Source: Mimachlamys varia
Lineage: Eukaryota; Mollusca; Bivalvia; Pectinida; Pectinidae
Assembly (NCBI GenBank): GCA_947623455.1
Contig: OX392533.1
Location: 34,950,729-35,014,728, forward strand
Length of the DNA stretch: 64,000 nucleotides
Reading direction: 5' to 3'
Under the pieces are notes generated by a model. The model made no database searches. It was not told the origin of the DNA and saw nothing but the letters and a program-made list of their open reading frames with translations. Below, one piece after another: positions 33,831-47,100 of the stretch. The number at the start of each line of letters is the position of its first letter. Position 1 is the stretch's first letter. The position numbers were made by a program, and so were the translations under genes.

Positions 33831-34270
33831 TCAAGTTTGAACGTTGGAAGCCGTTACGATGTAGTTCAGGTTAATGGAAAATTTGAACTTTGGAAGCCGT
33901 TACGATGCAGTTCATGTTAATGGAAAGTTTGAACTTTGGAAGCCGTAACGATGCAGTTCAGGCTAACGGAAGGTTTGAACTTTGAAAGCCGTAATGATGT
34001 AGTTCAGGCCAAAGGAAAGTTTGAACTTTGAAAGCCGTAATGATGTAGTTCAGGCCAAAGGAAAGTTTGAACTTTGAAAGCCGTAATGATGTAGTTCAGG
34101 TTAATGGAAAATTTGAACTTTGGAAGCCGTAACGATGTAGTTCAGGTTAACGGAAAGTTTGAACTTTGGAAGCCGTAACGATGCAGTTCAGGCTAAAGGA
34201 AAGTTTTAACTTTGGAGGCCGTAACGATGTAGTTCAGGTTAACAGAAAGTTTGAACTTTTGAAGCCATGT
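33830..34270 (+). repeat. 46-bp tandem repeat, block 2
   Basis: About 9.5 further units (GAAGCCGTAACGATGTAGTT with CAGGTTAACGGAAAGTTTGA), more diverged, ending at GAAGCCATGTTTATC. Confidence 0.9.
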
Positions 34271-34327
34271 TTATCACCGATACTGTGGAATAAAGCAACC
34301 AGTTACACATCACTTCGCTTGACTCAT

Positions 34328-34660
34328 TCCATCCTCGATATCCAAGGGTTATGATCACCTACGCTCTTTACACCCCTGGAATATGCCATGGCAAAACTGA
34401 AGGCACGCTCAGGCAAAACAATCCTTGCCAATCGCTAGGCTGCATGCCTGTTCTTTCAAGATAACAAAAGGAGCCACAACCGACTCAAAAGCCTGTCAAT
34501 TTTTACCGTTATGTGGCCTCCAGATTCTTTTGATGTTCATCAAAGGGTCGAACCAGGCATCAATAAAGAAGGTGCATACCGGGGCCTTCAGATTTGTCAT
34601 GACATATTCAAGGAGTGAAGACAACGTAGGTGATAGTTATCCCTGGATATCGAGGATGGA
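34328..34660. mobile_element. MITE with TCCATCCTCGATATCCA ends
   Basis: TCCATCCTCGATATCCAAGG (34328) and inverse CCTGGATATCGAGGATGGA (to 34660) delimit 333 bp. An 85-codon open frame inside has no motif and is shared as repeat sequence with 39.8 and 44.6 kb. Confidence 0.8.
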
Positions 34661-34737
34661 CATATTCATATTACTTATATAGTGATTGTTTGTTTATCTC
34701 CAGATCAAACAAACCATAGTAAAATAAAATTAACGAA

Positions 34738-34940
34738 GGGGCCGCGGTGGCCGGGTGATTTAGGTTCATTCTACCACTAGCCCTCCACCTCTGGATTGTG
34801 AGTTCGAATCCCACGTGGGGCAGTTGCCAGGTACTGACCGAAGGTGGATGGTTTTCTCCGGGTACTCCGGCTTTCTTCCACCTCCATAACCTGGCACGTC
34901 TTTAAATGACACTGGCTGTTAATAGGACGTAAAAAAAATA
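34738..34940 (+). mobile_element. tRNA-derived SINE (central domain type), copy 2
   Basis: The head GGGGCCGCGGTGGCCGGGTG carries the A box. The B box GAGTTCGAATCCC is near 34800. The central domain TTTTCTCCGGGTACTCCGGC is followed by a CTGTTAATAGGACGTAAAAA tail. Shares its central domain with 52463-52724. Confidence 0.8.
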
Positions 34941-35149
34941 TACCAAATCCAACTTTTTGGCCCTAGTCGAGTGTCCGCTACGTAGAGGAATGCTTTAGAT
35001 TGTGTCTCCTGGCCGAGACATATCGTAGTCTCAATAATGGTAGTTACTATTCCCAGTTCGACGATCAGTATAATGAGTGTGGGACGATTTGTTCTTCGTT
35101 CTTAGATTATTAACCTCGATTAATTTTCAGTATTTATATCAACTTTCAG

Positions 35150-35375
35150 TGGTCGTGGTTGCCAAGTGGTTAAGTTGTCTGACATTCTGCGACCACTAAC
35201 CCTCACCTGCTAGGTCGCAGATTCGAGACCGACCTGGGGCAGTCGCCAGGTACTAGCCATAAGTCGGTGTTTTTTCTCCGGGAAATCCGGCTTTCTTCCA
35301 CCACTAAAACCTTGCACTTCCTTATATAACCATAGCTGTTAATAGGACGTACAACAGAACCATATCAGATCCAAC
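35150..35375 (+). mobile_element. tRNA-derived SINE, copy 3
   Basis: Same family as 34738-34940: head GTGGTTGCCAAGTGGTTAAG, B box near GATTCGAGACC, TTTCTCCGGGAAATCCGGC, tail CTGTTAATAGGACGTACAA. Confidence 0.78.
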
Positions 35376-35419
35376 TCGATTGATAAAAGTTATTTGTTCT
35401 GTGCGCTGACAATAAATAT

Positions 35420-35490
35420 GTTTCGTCGGGTGGCGGGTGTCGCCGCTGATTTTGTTAACGCTTCGGCATTCTCTATTTTATTTTCATTTT
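35420..35490 (+). mobile_element. Retroelement tail scrap
   Basis: GGTGGCGGGTGTCGCCG joined to GTTAACGCTTCGGCATTCTC; the middle of the tail is deleted. Confidence 0.5.
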
Positions 35491-36224
35491 TGTTTCATTT
35501 TTTTAAACACAAACGTATTTGACATATTCGTCCAGTGAATATCTTAACCGAGATAACATTTATAGTGTTAGATACGAACATACTCACCCGGTCATACTAT
35601 ATACATATGTCGATCAGGTTTTGTTCACGTGGACATCGAACGCTTGGGATTTCCGGGACCTACAATTGTCTGATATAGGACATGGATACCTAAATAACTC
35701 GCTTTGTTAACCAATTGTTACGTTATTGTTATAAATATTGATATCACACCCTAACTTGCGCTTCCGGTTGTAACGCCCTAACTTCGTAACTTATCGTCTG
35801 GGACGGTATGACATGCCATTGATAGATACCTGTTAGAATTATATTGAACATCATATCTTGTATTTCAGGTGTTCTCCCAGATGCGTGAATATACTCCGAT
35901 GGGATAATGGTAGTAAGACGACCTAAGGTAAATACAGTTAAGACATTATTTAATTTCAAAACAATCCATTTACTTTGTATACATCACCCGAGTCTACTTC
36001 TAAGTTACTTATAAACAAAACATGTATTCTGTTACTAAGGTTATACTTAATCTTTAATATATAATTACCTTTAATGCTACTTTGTATCATTAATCTGTAT
36101 CGACATAATTCTAAGGATAAAGCTACAACACTAAAGTGACAAGTAACACTAAACTTTTCTCATGAGGCCGAAGGTATTTATGGGTCTCGGGTTGATAAGG
36201 CGACGAATGCGAAAAGGGTCATAT

Positions 36225-37150
36225 ATTACTATTTCGACCCCCTTCTGGTCGTTTTTCGTGCGTCATGCGTAAACTTTACATAATGTTGACTTCTTCTCAA
36301 AATCTAGTTAATCGAATTGTTCAAACTTGGCGAGAAAATACCTGGTAGATATTTATACAAAACTGGTAACACTGAGGTGAAATGTATAGTTTGTTTTTTC
36401 TGCATACATGGACAGATCTTGAAGAGCTTTATTGAAATTGTAAATCTCGCTGAGGCATCCGTTCTCCCTTGTGGAGGGCTTAAGTTTACTATAATATATG
36501 TAGGAAAATAACACTTTGGGTATATTTTGTCAATTTATGTACTGCACATATGTATGTGAGAATCATCTTTGAAGGAAGATAAGTAAAACATTGTGAAATT
36601 GGGATTCCTGTCTATTCTACAAAGTGCAAAGCGGACACCAAAGGGATTTTTTTTTCAAAAGTTTTCTTTTCCAGACTGTAAATGTTTTATAGCTATGTTA
36701 CATATTTTGTTGACAATATCATCCAGGTTAAGTTGAAATTGTATATTTTAGTACCAGCGCTCCATCGATTTTTCCTTCGGGCAGGGGATAAAGTTAACTC
36801 TAGTTCATATAAAGTAATAACACTTTCATATATATTTGTCGGCAACACTTCATCTATCATGGGTAAACATCGTATGCAATTAATGTGTATATAACAAGAT
36901 GAACATGGCGGTTTAATGTTCCTCTACCTTTTATCATCTTTTTTAAAAATGACTTCCTTCTTATAACCGAGTATGACTGATCGACCATGTTTTTCCGTGA
37001 AATATGTTACCATAAACTGCATTAAGAAAGCTTATTTCTTATATTGGGATTTATGCCTATTCCACAAAGGGCAAGGCGACCAAAGGGAAATTTAAACATT
37101 TTTTTCAAAAGTCTTCTTTTTCAGATTGTAAAGGTTTTACAGCCTTATTA
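36225..37150 (+). mobile_element. Decayed Helentron-like sequence
   Basis: CGTGCGTCATGCGTAAACTT with GACTTCTTCTCAAAATC, and later GTGGAGGGCTTAAGTTTACT, repeat the interior of the 16602-17374 element. A second partial round follows at 36600-36860. No terminal hairpins survive. Confidence 0.45.
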
Positions 37151-38100
37151 TATGCATGGATATAAAGAAACTGCATTATGAAAGCTTATTTTCCCTATTT
37201 CAAATAACGATGAAAATTGATTATTTTAGAGCAGGTTAGTCCTGAAATTAGAATCGATTCCCGAAAAGATTAAAACAATGTTTATCGAAGTTGTCTTAAA
37301 CGTCCTATTATATACAGATCTTAACGTACGATTTAAATAAAAAAGTCTTAACTTCAGCGAGCTGGATATTCGCGATTTCGCTACCACAAAAAAGTAAAGG
37401 TTGTTAAAATTCTATAAACGCATATTTTCAATTTTTAATTCTCGATTAGAAGAGAAATAAATATTGTGGATTTATCTATTTTGCTCAATCTGTTATGCGG
37501 ATACATCACAGTGAAAATAAGCTTTCCACGAAATATGAACGCTACAATTAGACCATGACGTCAGCGTTACCCCATCATTACTCACCTACCTGATTTGTAG
37601 CACGATGATGGTATTTAAATATAAATACTAGTTTTAATCAGTTTGATATGCATAGGTACGAATATGCGCTACTTATCCACTAGATTAAGAAATATTCAGG
37701 TTAGACCGAAAAATATGGATGTTTCGGGTAAAACTACCTTAACAAATAGTGTAGGTCGGTAGGATAATTTATTATTATTATTATTTTGTAAACTGATTTT
37801 ATGCTTCATTTCCAAATTTGCAATGCCTTTCCACACATATAGAGGCTATTATGTTGTCCAGAATAAGGTCAGACTCCCAGAACAGGAATTGAGAACTTTT
37901 TTTGAGTTGCTGCCTCATTCATAAATTAATCTTACAAGATACAAGATGATGATAAGATATCTAGGGTCGGTTGGGATATCTGAAACAAACCTATTTTGTT
38001 TGGCCTTATAATGGCTGAAACCTGGATATTATCAATTTGGCTACATGTATTTGTAAAGTTTTTGGAAAATGTTGTAACGGTTTTTTATCTACCACTACAG
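37150..38100. other. Region upstream of the first recognised ankyrin-gene exon
   Basis: No further exon could be supported. An ATG at 37996 is in frame with exon 1 without a splice and would add a hydrophobic stretch (WILSIWLHVFVKF). The polypyrimidine tract and CAG at 38079-38100, however, argue for a splice acceptor. Confidence 0.4.
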
Positions 38101-38178
38101 AAAAAGGAAACAGGGATAGTTGATGATGACGTACCTGCAGACCGTATTAAGTTATCCCCAATAACAAGTGATAACCAG
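38101..38178 (+). CDS. Ankyrin/death gene, exon 1 (first recognised)
   Basis: 26 codons, KKETGIVDDDVPADRIKLSP and on, between ccactacag and the donor gtaagt. Acidic, no domain. Phase 0 at both ends. Confidence 0.7.
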
Positions 38179-41100
38179 GTAAGTTGTGATATATGTTTTA
38201 TTACTTATAATTACCTTTTTTGAGAATACATACATTCGCACGTAGCAAGGAAGTGAAAACTTGCCAGCTGTTGTTTATGCGAACTACATATGCCATCAGG
38301 CATATTTTCCAGAAACATCAAATGTAGGTTCTCCTAGGTCTGTTTCTGTGGCCTTTTGATTTGGAAATAATTAAAACACTCTTGTATTGTTCCAGAATTC
38401 AATATCATACGTGGTTTAACAGAAATCGCTTTTCGTATGTCTACATTATCACTGACATGCATACATCCATCAACAAGGTTATTTAGCTTTTTTTTTGGGT
38501 GTGAAATTTGTTTATGCCATTTTTTCAAGGATATGATGTTAAATTGTATCGGTTACCAGGAAACATTGTGTGACGCAGTGGAAAATAATGACGAGGCCAA
38601 GGTCAAACAACTATTAAAACAAGGACAGTGCTGTCACCCCAGCAGTCAAAACAAATTGGTGAGTAAAGAGTTCAACCTATCTGAGACTTTCTTTTATTAC
38701 ATAACTGACCCGTTCAGTCATGTCATACGACCATGTCATCAAAATGATATTACACACGTGTACCAACACTATTGTGAGGTCATAAACAAATGACGTCATA
38801 TGATTGTCTCGGTAGTGAAAATCGTACTGTCACAGAAGAAATTTGCCTTTCTAATTATAAGCCTAGAGAATTAATGTGAGAGTTTTTGTGTAAATAACAC
38901 TATTGTGACGTCATAAACAAATGACGTCTTTATGACGTCATATGATTGTCTCGGTAGTGAAAATCGTACTGTCACAGAAGAAATTTGCCTTTCTTATAGG
39001 CCTAGAGAATTAATGTGGGAGTTTTTTGTATTTTCTCATAAGTATAAGTTATGTGATAAATAGAATCTTACACTGGTGTCAATGAAATATGCAATTTATT
39101 AAAATCGTTAAATAACTTAATATGTGACTCGCCTAAAGGCTCGTGACAAATTTAATTATCTAACTCGTTTAATTAACTCAATATTACATCAACACTCGTG
39201 TAAATTCCTCTATTTCTGGTGAAAACAAGTGAAATAAACACAAACCAGCAATGTTTTCAATGGAACAAAAAATCCACAGTGACATGTACTAGTGATTTGA
39301 GTGTTTTGTGTGCAAAATCATTATTATGCAGTCAATTTTACTGAGATTCATTTGCCTTGTAGACATGCCTCCATATCGCCTGTCAAAGAGGGTATCTAGA
39401 TATCGTATGTCACCTCCTAAATAATGGATTCAACATTCACGCCTTGTCGAAGGTAATGCTTATAAAGCTTCACTTACTGTAAATCACTTTGATTTTGTGA
39501 GCATACTTTTTCAGACATTTTCGCGAAAACAAAATTTCGCATAAAGTCTATCTAGAAGTGACGATGACGATAGAATAAACACGGTCACCTCCAAAGATAG
39601 AAATTATTGCGAGGTTCTGGAATTTGCGATTGAATCTCCAAGCGAATTAACGCGAAAATAAAAACCTCGTGAAATACAAGTGATTTGCAGTGCTCACGTT
39701 ATGTCATTAAAAGACTTTGGTAGTATGTAAGAATGCATTTCAAAGACTTTATGAGAGTATGAAGTTGTTTATGTCTTCATATTGAAGAATCGCCTTTGCG
39801 GAAACCAGTAAGGAAGGATACACCGAGGGATGGGGATGGGACATCCCTGGTATCCAAGGGTTACACTCACATCAGCTTTGTAAACTCCTGTAATAGGAAA
39901 ATCGCTTATTGTACACTAAAATGATGCATGTCAAATAATCTTAATTCAAAATTGACCGACCTCAAAATCAGGTATTGCTCCTCTACAATTCTGCGAAGAA
40001 CAGACTAGATGTAGGTACCAGCCTAGCGATTGGGCAGGCTTCTTTTAGCTGAGACCAATCAAAGAGCTAGCCCATGCCTGCTATTCGTCCGGGAAAAGGA
40101 AGTAAATCGGCTGTGTATCTATCTACCTATAACCAACCATTTGTTGATATATTAGCACTTCTACCATATACCTTTCCATTAGATGTCATAAAATCATAGT
40201 CATCTATTAATCTTATCGGTATATATATTATAGGTAAAACGGCCACTGTTATCAGTACAGGTAATATAGGTAAATCGACGTCTTAATCATGTTGATATCA
40301 GGTGTAAGTTCAACACAAGTGACCCCGAATACCGTTAATACATAGAGTCAGATATTACTATTATCAGTACATGTAATATAAGTAAATCGGCAACTGTTAT
40401 CAGTACAGGTGATATAGGTTAATCGACGTCTTCAGTTCTTATCAAGTGTAGATTTTCCACATTTTTAATTAAACTATGACCAACACGGTTAACTTACTTT
40501 TACTATTAAGCTGTATGGTAAACGTGACGATTTCGTTTTGCCGATCGTTAACTTTCTCTTTCTTGATAGTAACACCCATGCTTCTCCATCATATAGTGTT
40601 TACATGTCGTAGTTGATGTGTTATTCTAGGGTTGCTCTGAATATCGAGATTTTCGTGATAGATGTTAACTGCTGACGAACAAACTTACGACACAGGGATT
40701 CGAGAGATCCAGGTTGATGAAGACTATGGGAAAGTTTTATGATCGCCATCTTGATCTCATCGAGAAATATTCTGTATCTTTGTGTGATATGAAGATGGAC
40801 GTTTTTGAGTGTGCTTATTAGTGTGCTAACTTGTTGTGATTGATGATGATGGCTCTGTTCTCATTTTGGGGATTGATGCTTACTTGGATGTGACCAAGAT
40901 TTACATGGCGGGTGTCGTCGATGAAGCAGAAGACGCTTTCTTTTCCGGAACACTTGGTCTTATTACCTTGTGCTTTAACGAGGGTCTCTATGTTTATCTT
41001 TCCTTTGTTCATATTTTGCCCCTAGTTTAATCGATTTTGAGTTCGGATTGAGGTTTTGTTGACGCTTTGGTATTCTCTGATTTTTTTTTCAACATTAGTA

Positions 41101-44100
41101 ACCCCGACTACCGTTAATACATATAAAGAACGAACGACATTTTAGGTCAGTACTTGAAATAGTGATAAATCAGCGTCTTCGTTGTTTACATGTAAAGGGG
41201 AACTTGTCCATACTTGACCCTAACTTTTATAAATATACATTGTGAGCTATCTTAAAAATTGAAAATTACCTGTGGAGGTTATAAAACAAACATTAGTAGT
41301 TTGATAAAGCCCATTCCATTCCTGTATCATTGTTTCGTATCCTATACAAAGCCAATTCTAGATTTTTTGTGTTGCCCTAGACAAAATGAAAATATATATG
41401 GAACATGGACCATGTCATGTTTTAATGTAATGTTACTACTTTTGATGGCTGTTATATACAACACTGATGGTAGTTTACGGCTTATCTGGCGATAAGAGAT
41501 GAAGTTTGACATTATAGATCTATTTAAATTTTAATATTGTGCAATATCTCATCTCTCTAATCCTTGACACACCAACAACACAAATACCTTATTTGTTCAT
41601 TACAGTGATGATAGGTTATGTTAATTGGTAAGGATAAACAATGTTAAGTTGTATATCATAAATAAAATATAGATAAGCTTTCTGCATTCAGCTTATCCGA
41701 GATTACTGTATTTCACTGTATTTCACTTGAAATACAATATAATCTATGTATAATGTAGGATACTGAAAACAACGTTGGCCTCAGCTCAATACGTACTTTA
41801 ACCATTTACTGTATTTTCAAAGCTCTAAAGCTCTACCAAGCAATGGAGGCATATTTTTATTTTGCTACTTTTTCGACATTCCACTTTAGCTTCTGCACCC
41901 ATAGCAGAACGATAGCCTACAATTTGATTTTTTTCTCGGTTTAAAAACTCCAATCGCAAGGCCATTTTCATACCCTTTGAAATATTTTCAAGGAGCGTCA
42001 TCCGCCTTTAAAACCAACATTGTTTACCGTTATATAAACAACACGATAAACATAAAAGAATCAACATATTATTCCCGTCTTTTTTCATACGACGATGCAC
42101 GCTGCGCCTCCAATTTTGCTACATGAATAATACATTCTAAAGGAAAATACATGATTTTGTTGATACCAGCATACATTGTATTGAACAAAACATTGCTTAT
42201 CTCGCCTTATCAATACGACGTCATATCTTTGATTGACAGGAATACAAGACACCACTCCATGAAGCCGTTTGCCGAGGACAAGTCCATGTCGCAAAGGAAT
42301 TATTACAGAGGGGTGCGTCAACGGAGTATAAGGACATTGTAAGTTAACATTACTTGTTCAAGGGAGACAACTCTTATCCAGCGATTTTAGGAAGTTTGTG
42401 TTTATCTGAATGCACTTGGTTGATTATAAATTCCAATGAGCTGACGATTAATTGGGTTTTATTAAGTTACCCCTTATATTTGCTCATCGTTTAGACGTTG
42501 AAGAACCTGCCTGTGTTATTATACCCCCTCTCTGCAAATAAATCAGAAAAAGGAGGGGGGGGGGGTGGAATCAGGTTGTCCGTCCGTCTGTAGACACAAG
42601 GATAGACTGGCTACATCTTTTGAACTACTTGTCAGTAGTGGCTTTCAACAAAACTAGCAATGATTCTTTAACATTGTAGATGTTTGTTATCTATATCAAG
42701 TTGGGTTTTTACCACGTTTCGGAAATGTTTTCCCCTTTGGACATTTCTGCACCTTACGACACTTTTGCTCTCGTGCCTTCATTTCTTCACCGATTTTCCT
42801 GAAAATACATACACATTTTCTCATGCCAGTACCCAGGCAACATTTTTTATTGAATTTGTGAAGACCTGATGTACAAATTATCCCATGCAAAGTAACGGCA
42901 ATCTTATTCTTTTAGACAAATGTACTGAAGTAAAGATCATATGTTATGTATATAAAGACAAAGTCAGATGTCTTAGCTTTATTTTCATAATACATACTCA
43001 ATTTGGTTTAGTTTCGTATTCATAATGTAATATTTTCCATGCAGTTACGTTATTTTATAAAGTATTATGAACATCCTAGTGATTATTGGTTGGTAGATTG
43101 TTTATACGTAATATTTACACATGTTGTTTAATTATTTAAGTATTGTGGCGATTTGTTTAATTATTGGTTATTGAAAAAGTCTATCTGCAAATCTAAATGT
43201 ATTCTTTTCAGCTTCAATTAGTCCAATTTGTCAGCGAATCAATATAATGAGAAAACATATGAGTTATATAACGAAGTAAATACTTCACCAAATCGATAAA
43301 ACTATTGGTAAGCGGAAGGGGAAACGCCTTCTGCTTCATCAACAACACCTACCATACTAATCAAAGTAAAATTATAAATATATAAGATACCTACAGTGTA
43401 TTTAGTAAGATGACTTTACCTGCTTGCTCATCATCTCTTGATTTATCAATATGTATGGCTGAATATTTCAGAGGTCAGCCACGCCCCTGTTTGTTGCCGC
43501 TCAGAACTGCGGGGAAAAGATGGTTAAAGTCCTGCTTGAATCTCACGCAAGCGTGGAGGCAAAGAATGCAGTATGTATTTTGTTTGGTTTGAGAATCATT
43601 ACTTAAACAGTGAACTAAGAAGGCATTTTGTATAAAGCTGTATTGATGAAATATGAAATTATGTTATACTGTGTTTTTGATAAGATATGTATGCTAATTT
43701 ATAAGTACCTATTGATTCACATGAAGACCTCGCCATGTGTCTGTGTCGCCATGGTATAGTTTGCCATTAGAAAAATTAAATTGTTCAAATGATTTCAAAT
43801 TTGCTTTGAATGATGTTGATTCAATCTTGCTTTGAATAGCAGAAAACTAATTATTTGTTATCCATCTTTGGTGTCTGGTGTGTTTGTGTTGAAATTAAAT
43901 CTATTGTTGTTTATCAATAATATTGCAATATTTACTTTACAGTACGGCCAGTCCCCTTTGCACGTAGCACGGACCGCTAGTATTATCAAAATCCTGGCTT
44001 CCAAAGGTCTCGACATCGATATAAAGGTAGCACTGTTTGATAATATGCATATCTCTAACGCAATAAATTATGTTTATACATTTTTATGTAAATGAGGTAA

Positions 44101-47100
44101 CACACACACATATGCTGCATCGTTTAAATTTAGTTATAGACACAGTATGCCGAAAAAGTAAAATACACCATTAAGCTGTTTCGTCCTCCTAGGACTCTTC
44201 AGTAATGCTAGGGGCCAAAGGTGGGAATCCAAAACGTCTAAACTAATGAAGAAGCAGAAGGGTTATGTGCGTAAAACCCCTTAAATTATGAATTTAGAAG
44301 TAAAGTTAAACTAGTTACGTATAATTTCAAAACGAGAACTGAGTATCATTGTCAATCATAGGATTAACTAGTATTTTTGTCTAGTCGAAAAGGTGGTGCA
44401 CATTGGGCCTTCGATTTTGCTTAGACATATTCTAAGAGCACAGAAAACAACAGAGATGACATTTGTTGTTAAAAACATCAACTTATGGGGTTGGCAATAT
44501 TTATCTTATGGAGTATATACTTAGGGAGGTAAATCTTACATATAACTGCAAATGATAGCTCTTCACTTTCCATACCCTTCCATTTGGAACGATTGGGCAG
44601 GCCTTTTCTATTTGATATTCAGATCGATAGCGGTGTCCCTGCGATTTAGACATGACATATTCGAAGTGTGCAGAGAATGTAAGTGAGGTAAAGACCTGGA
44701 GTATAGAGACTGTATATGATAGAGATTTTTCACATTATCTCAATCTGTGATCTTTATTGGAAGAAGTTCTGTTCTGTTCAAATTCATTTTTCAATCACTC
44801 AGGGAGATCATGGATGTACGCCTCTCCATTGTGCAGCTCGAGATTTCGACGACGAACTCATTAAGACTTTGTTGGACTTAGGGGCCGACCCAACAGTGAA
44901 GAACAAAGTACGTTATAGCTATATAAGTATAAGAGAGTTTCGCACTACTTTGTTATTAAATTAACTTCTGACATACTGTTTCATTAAGCATACCACTTGA
45001 TTTAAATCAGTTTTATATTGTGGATGTCATTGAAGCAGAAGACGTTTATACTTCCAGAACATATGGTCTTATTCCACATGTTCAATTCAAAGTTTGTTCG
45101 TGTAAATCTTTTCCATGTCCGTATTTTATTACACTTGTTTTATCGAATTTGTAGATAAAAGCTTGGTTTAGTTGACTAATGATATTTCTGGTTATAATTT
45201 ACCATCCACGGAAAACATTTTATAAACTTCAGGATGGAAAAACACCAAGAGATCTTGCAGAGCCTCAAACATGGCAAGAGGATAAGACAGCCCTGAAGTT
45301 ATTGAGGGAAGCGGAGAAGAGGTTCGATGAAAACCTCTCCTCTAATTCATTAAAGGATTGCAAGGTAGGGTCAAACAGTCAAGTATTTGATAAAGTATGA
45401 GAAATGCTAATATACTTTTGATATGTTAACTTCATTTGGGTTGACAGGTTTTAAAAATGTTTACGTTACCTGCGACTTTGAAGAAAAATATTTCATGGGA
45501 TAAATACTGTATGTTATAATGTACAAAAATAAGTAGTTTCAAATCAAAATGAATTGGTTGAAATATGCATGCATATCCACACGTAAGTACGATTAGCAGT
45601 TTATTAATAACATTTATGATTGTTTTAATTATTTCTTTTCCTGATGTTTTTGATCATGAAATCAGGGAAATATCCACTTAGTGAAATAAATCGCTGGTAG
45701 TTTTGATATCTTCAAAGTGTATGTTTCATTCGTAGCAGAAATAGTTTAAGTAGGAAGTAAGAACCAGCAGAGCTTAACATATTCCAATTCATTACATATT
45801 AAATCCTGTTGCAGTTTCTCATCAATATCTACTGTTGATGCCTTCCTGACATACATTATATGTCTAAAAGGTGCAAATGAGTTACAAATACAAGATATGA
45901 CGACTTTGAATGTTTCAGAATAAGTCCGAAGAAGTCGGAGATATAGTAAATCAACTTGAAGGTAAGTATATACAGCATGGCAATACAAAATGTACTTGTG
46001 TAGTCATCAATATCGCACAGTAAAACTTTTCAAACGTAGACCTAATATTAAAGTATATTCATTTTAATTTGGTTCATTTGTTCTCTTGTTTTTGACTTAA
46101 GCTTTCAAAGTTTTTTTCCAGTGTACTTAATTTTAAAATACGAGCAGAGTCGTACATGCAAGTTTTGAATGTGAATATTAACTGTACAGTGTATTTATTT
46201 TACAACAATTATGAATTATTTCAATATATTTAAGCATGTTGTGCTTTTTTTGTATTGCAAACATTTAATTCTCGTTTCTGTTTCCAGCAGTTGTCGACAT
46301 GGACGCAGATAACAAGATATCTGCAGTAAAGAAACTAGAGAAACCAAAGGATTCTGGAAACCAACAGCAGAAGGTGAATATACTTTTTTATCTGTGTCAG
46401 CATTTCGTCTACATTCAGCGTTAATGTGTCAAAATATGATTTCAGAACAAATAAAATAAATCAAATCAAATCAAATCAAAGCATTCACAGTGGACCCTCG
46501 ATAATCCGAACACCTTTGTTCCCAGCCCAAACCGTCCGGAGTTTTCCGGACTGCGGAGTTTTGGACTGGTGAGTACAAATAGCGTTACGGAAATCTGTTC
46601 CTGTGCATATCCGTCTGGATTGTGAGATTTCCGGACTATCGGCGTCCGGATTATCGCGGGTCGACTGTATATCTATGTAGAATAAGAATATCATTCAAAT
46701 GCATTATTTTGTTTTATGATAGGAAATAGATTAGCTTTATTGTTCATGCTTTGAACCCAGTTTAATCGATTTTGAGTTCTGATTATGGTTTCGTTGACGC
46801 TTTGATATCCTTAGATCTTTCCTCAGATTGTTTTGGTCCTCTAGAACTAGACTTCGATTTGCTTATTTGAATAGAACTTATTTCTTGATATTCGAAACTA
46901 CATTTCCATTTATCCGTTCTAAAAAACTCTATGTTGCCTAAGGTGTTTTAACCCACTTTTTCAACTTTTGTTGGAAAGGAGAGTTCAGATGCCTCTTCAG
47001 GGCTGAAAAAGTTAAAGGCATTTTTCTGGATAGCGGTTTCTAGTAATAGTGACAAAACCATTTTATTTCAGAAGACATCGAGAAAGGACAAAACAGTTCA

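Noticed and set aside
40836..41030. Repeated short protein with TKIYMAGVVDEAEDA at 40.8 and 60.2 kb
   Set aside because: Sequence lies in the noncoding 3' tail after the RT stop codon; other copies break the frame, so it is better explained as conserved RNA/DNA than protein.
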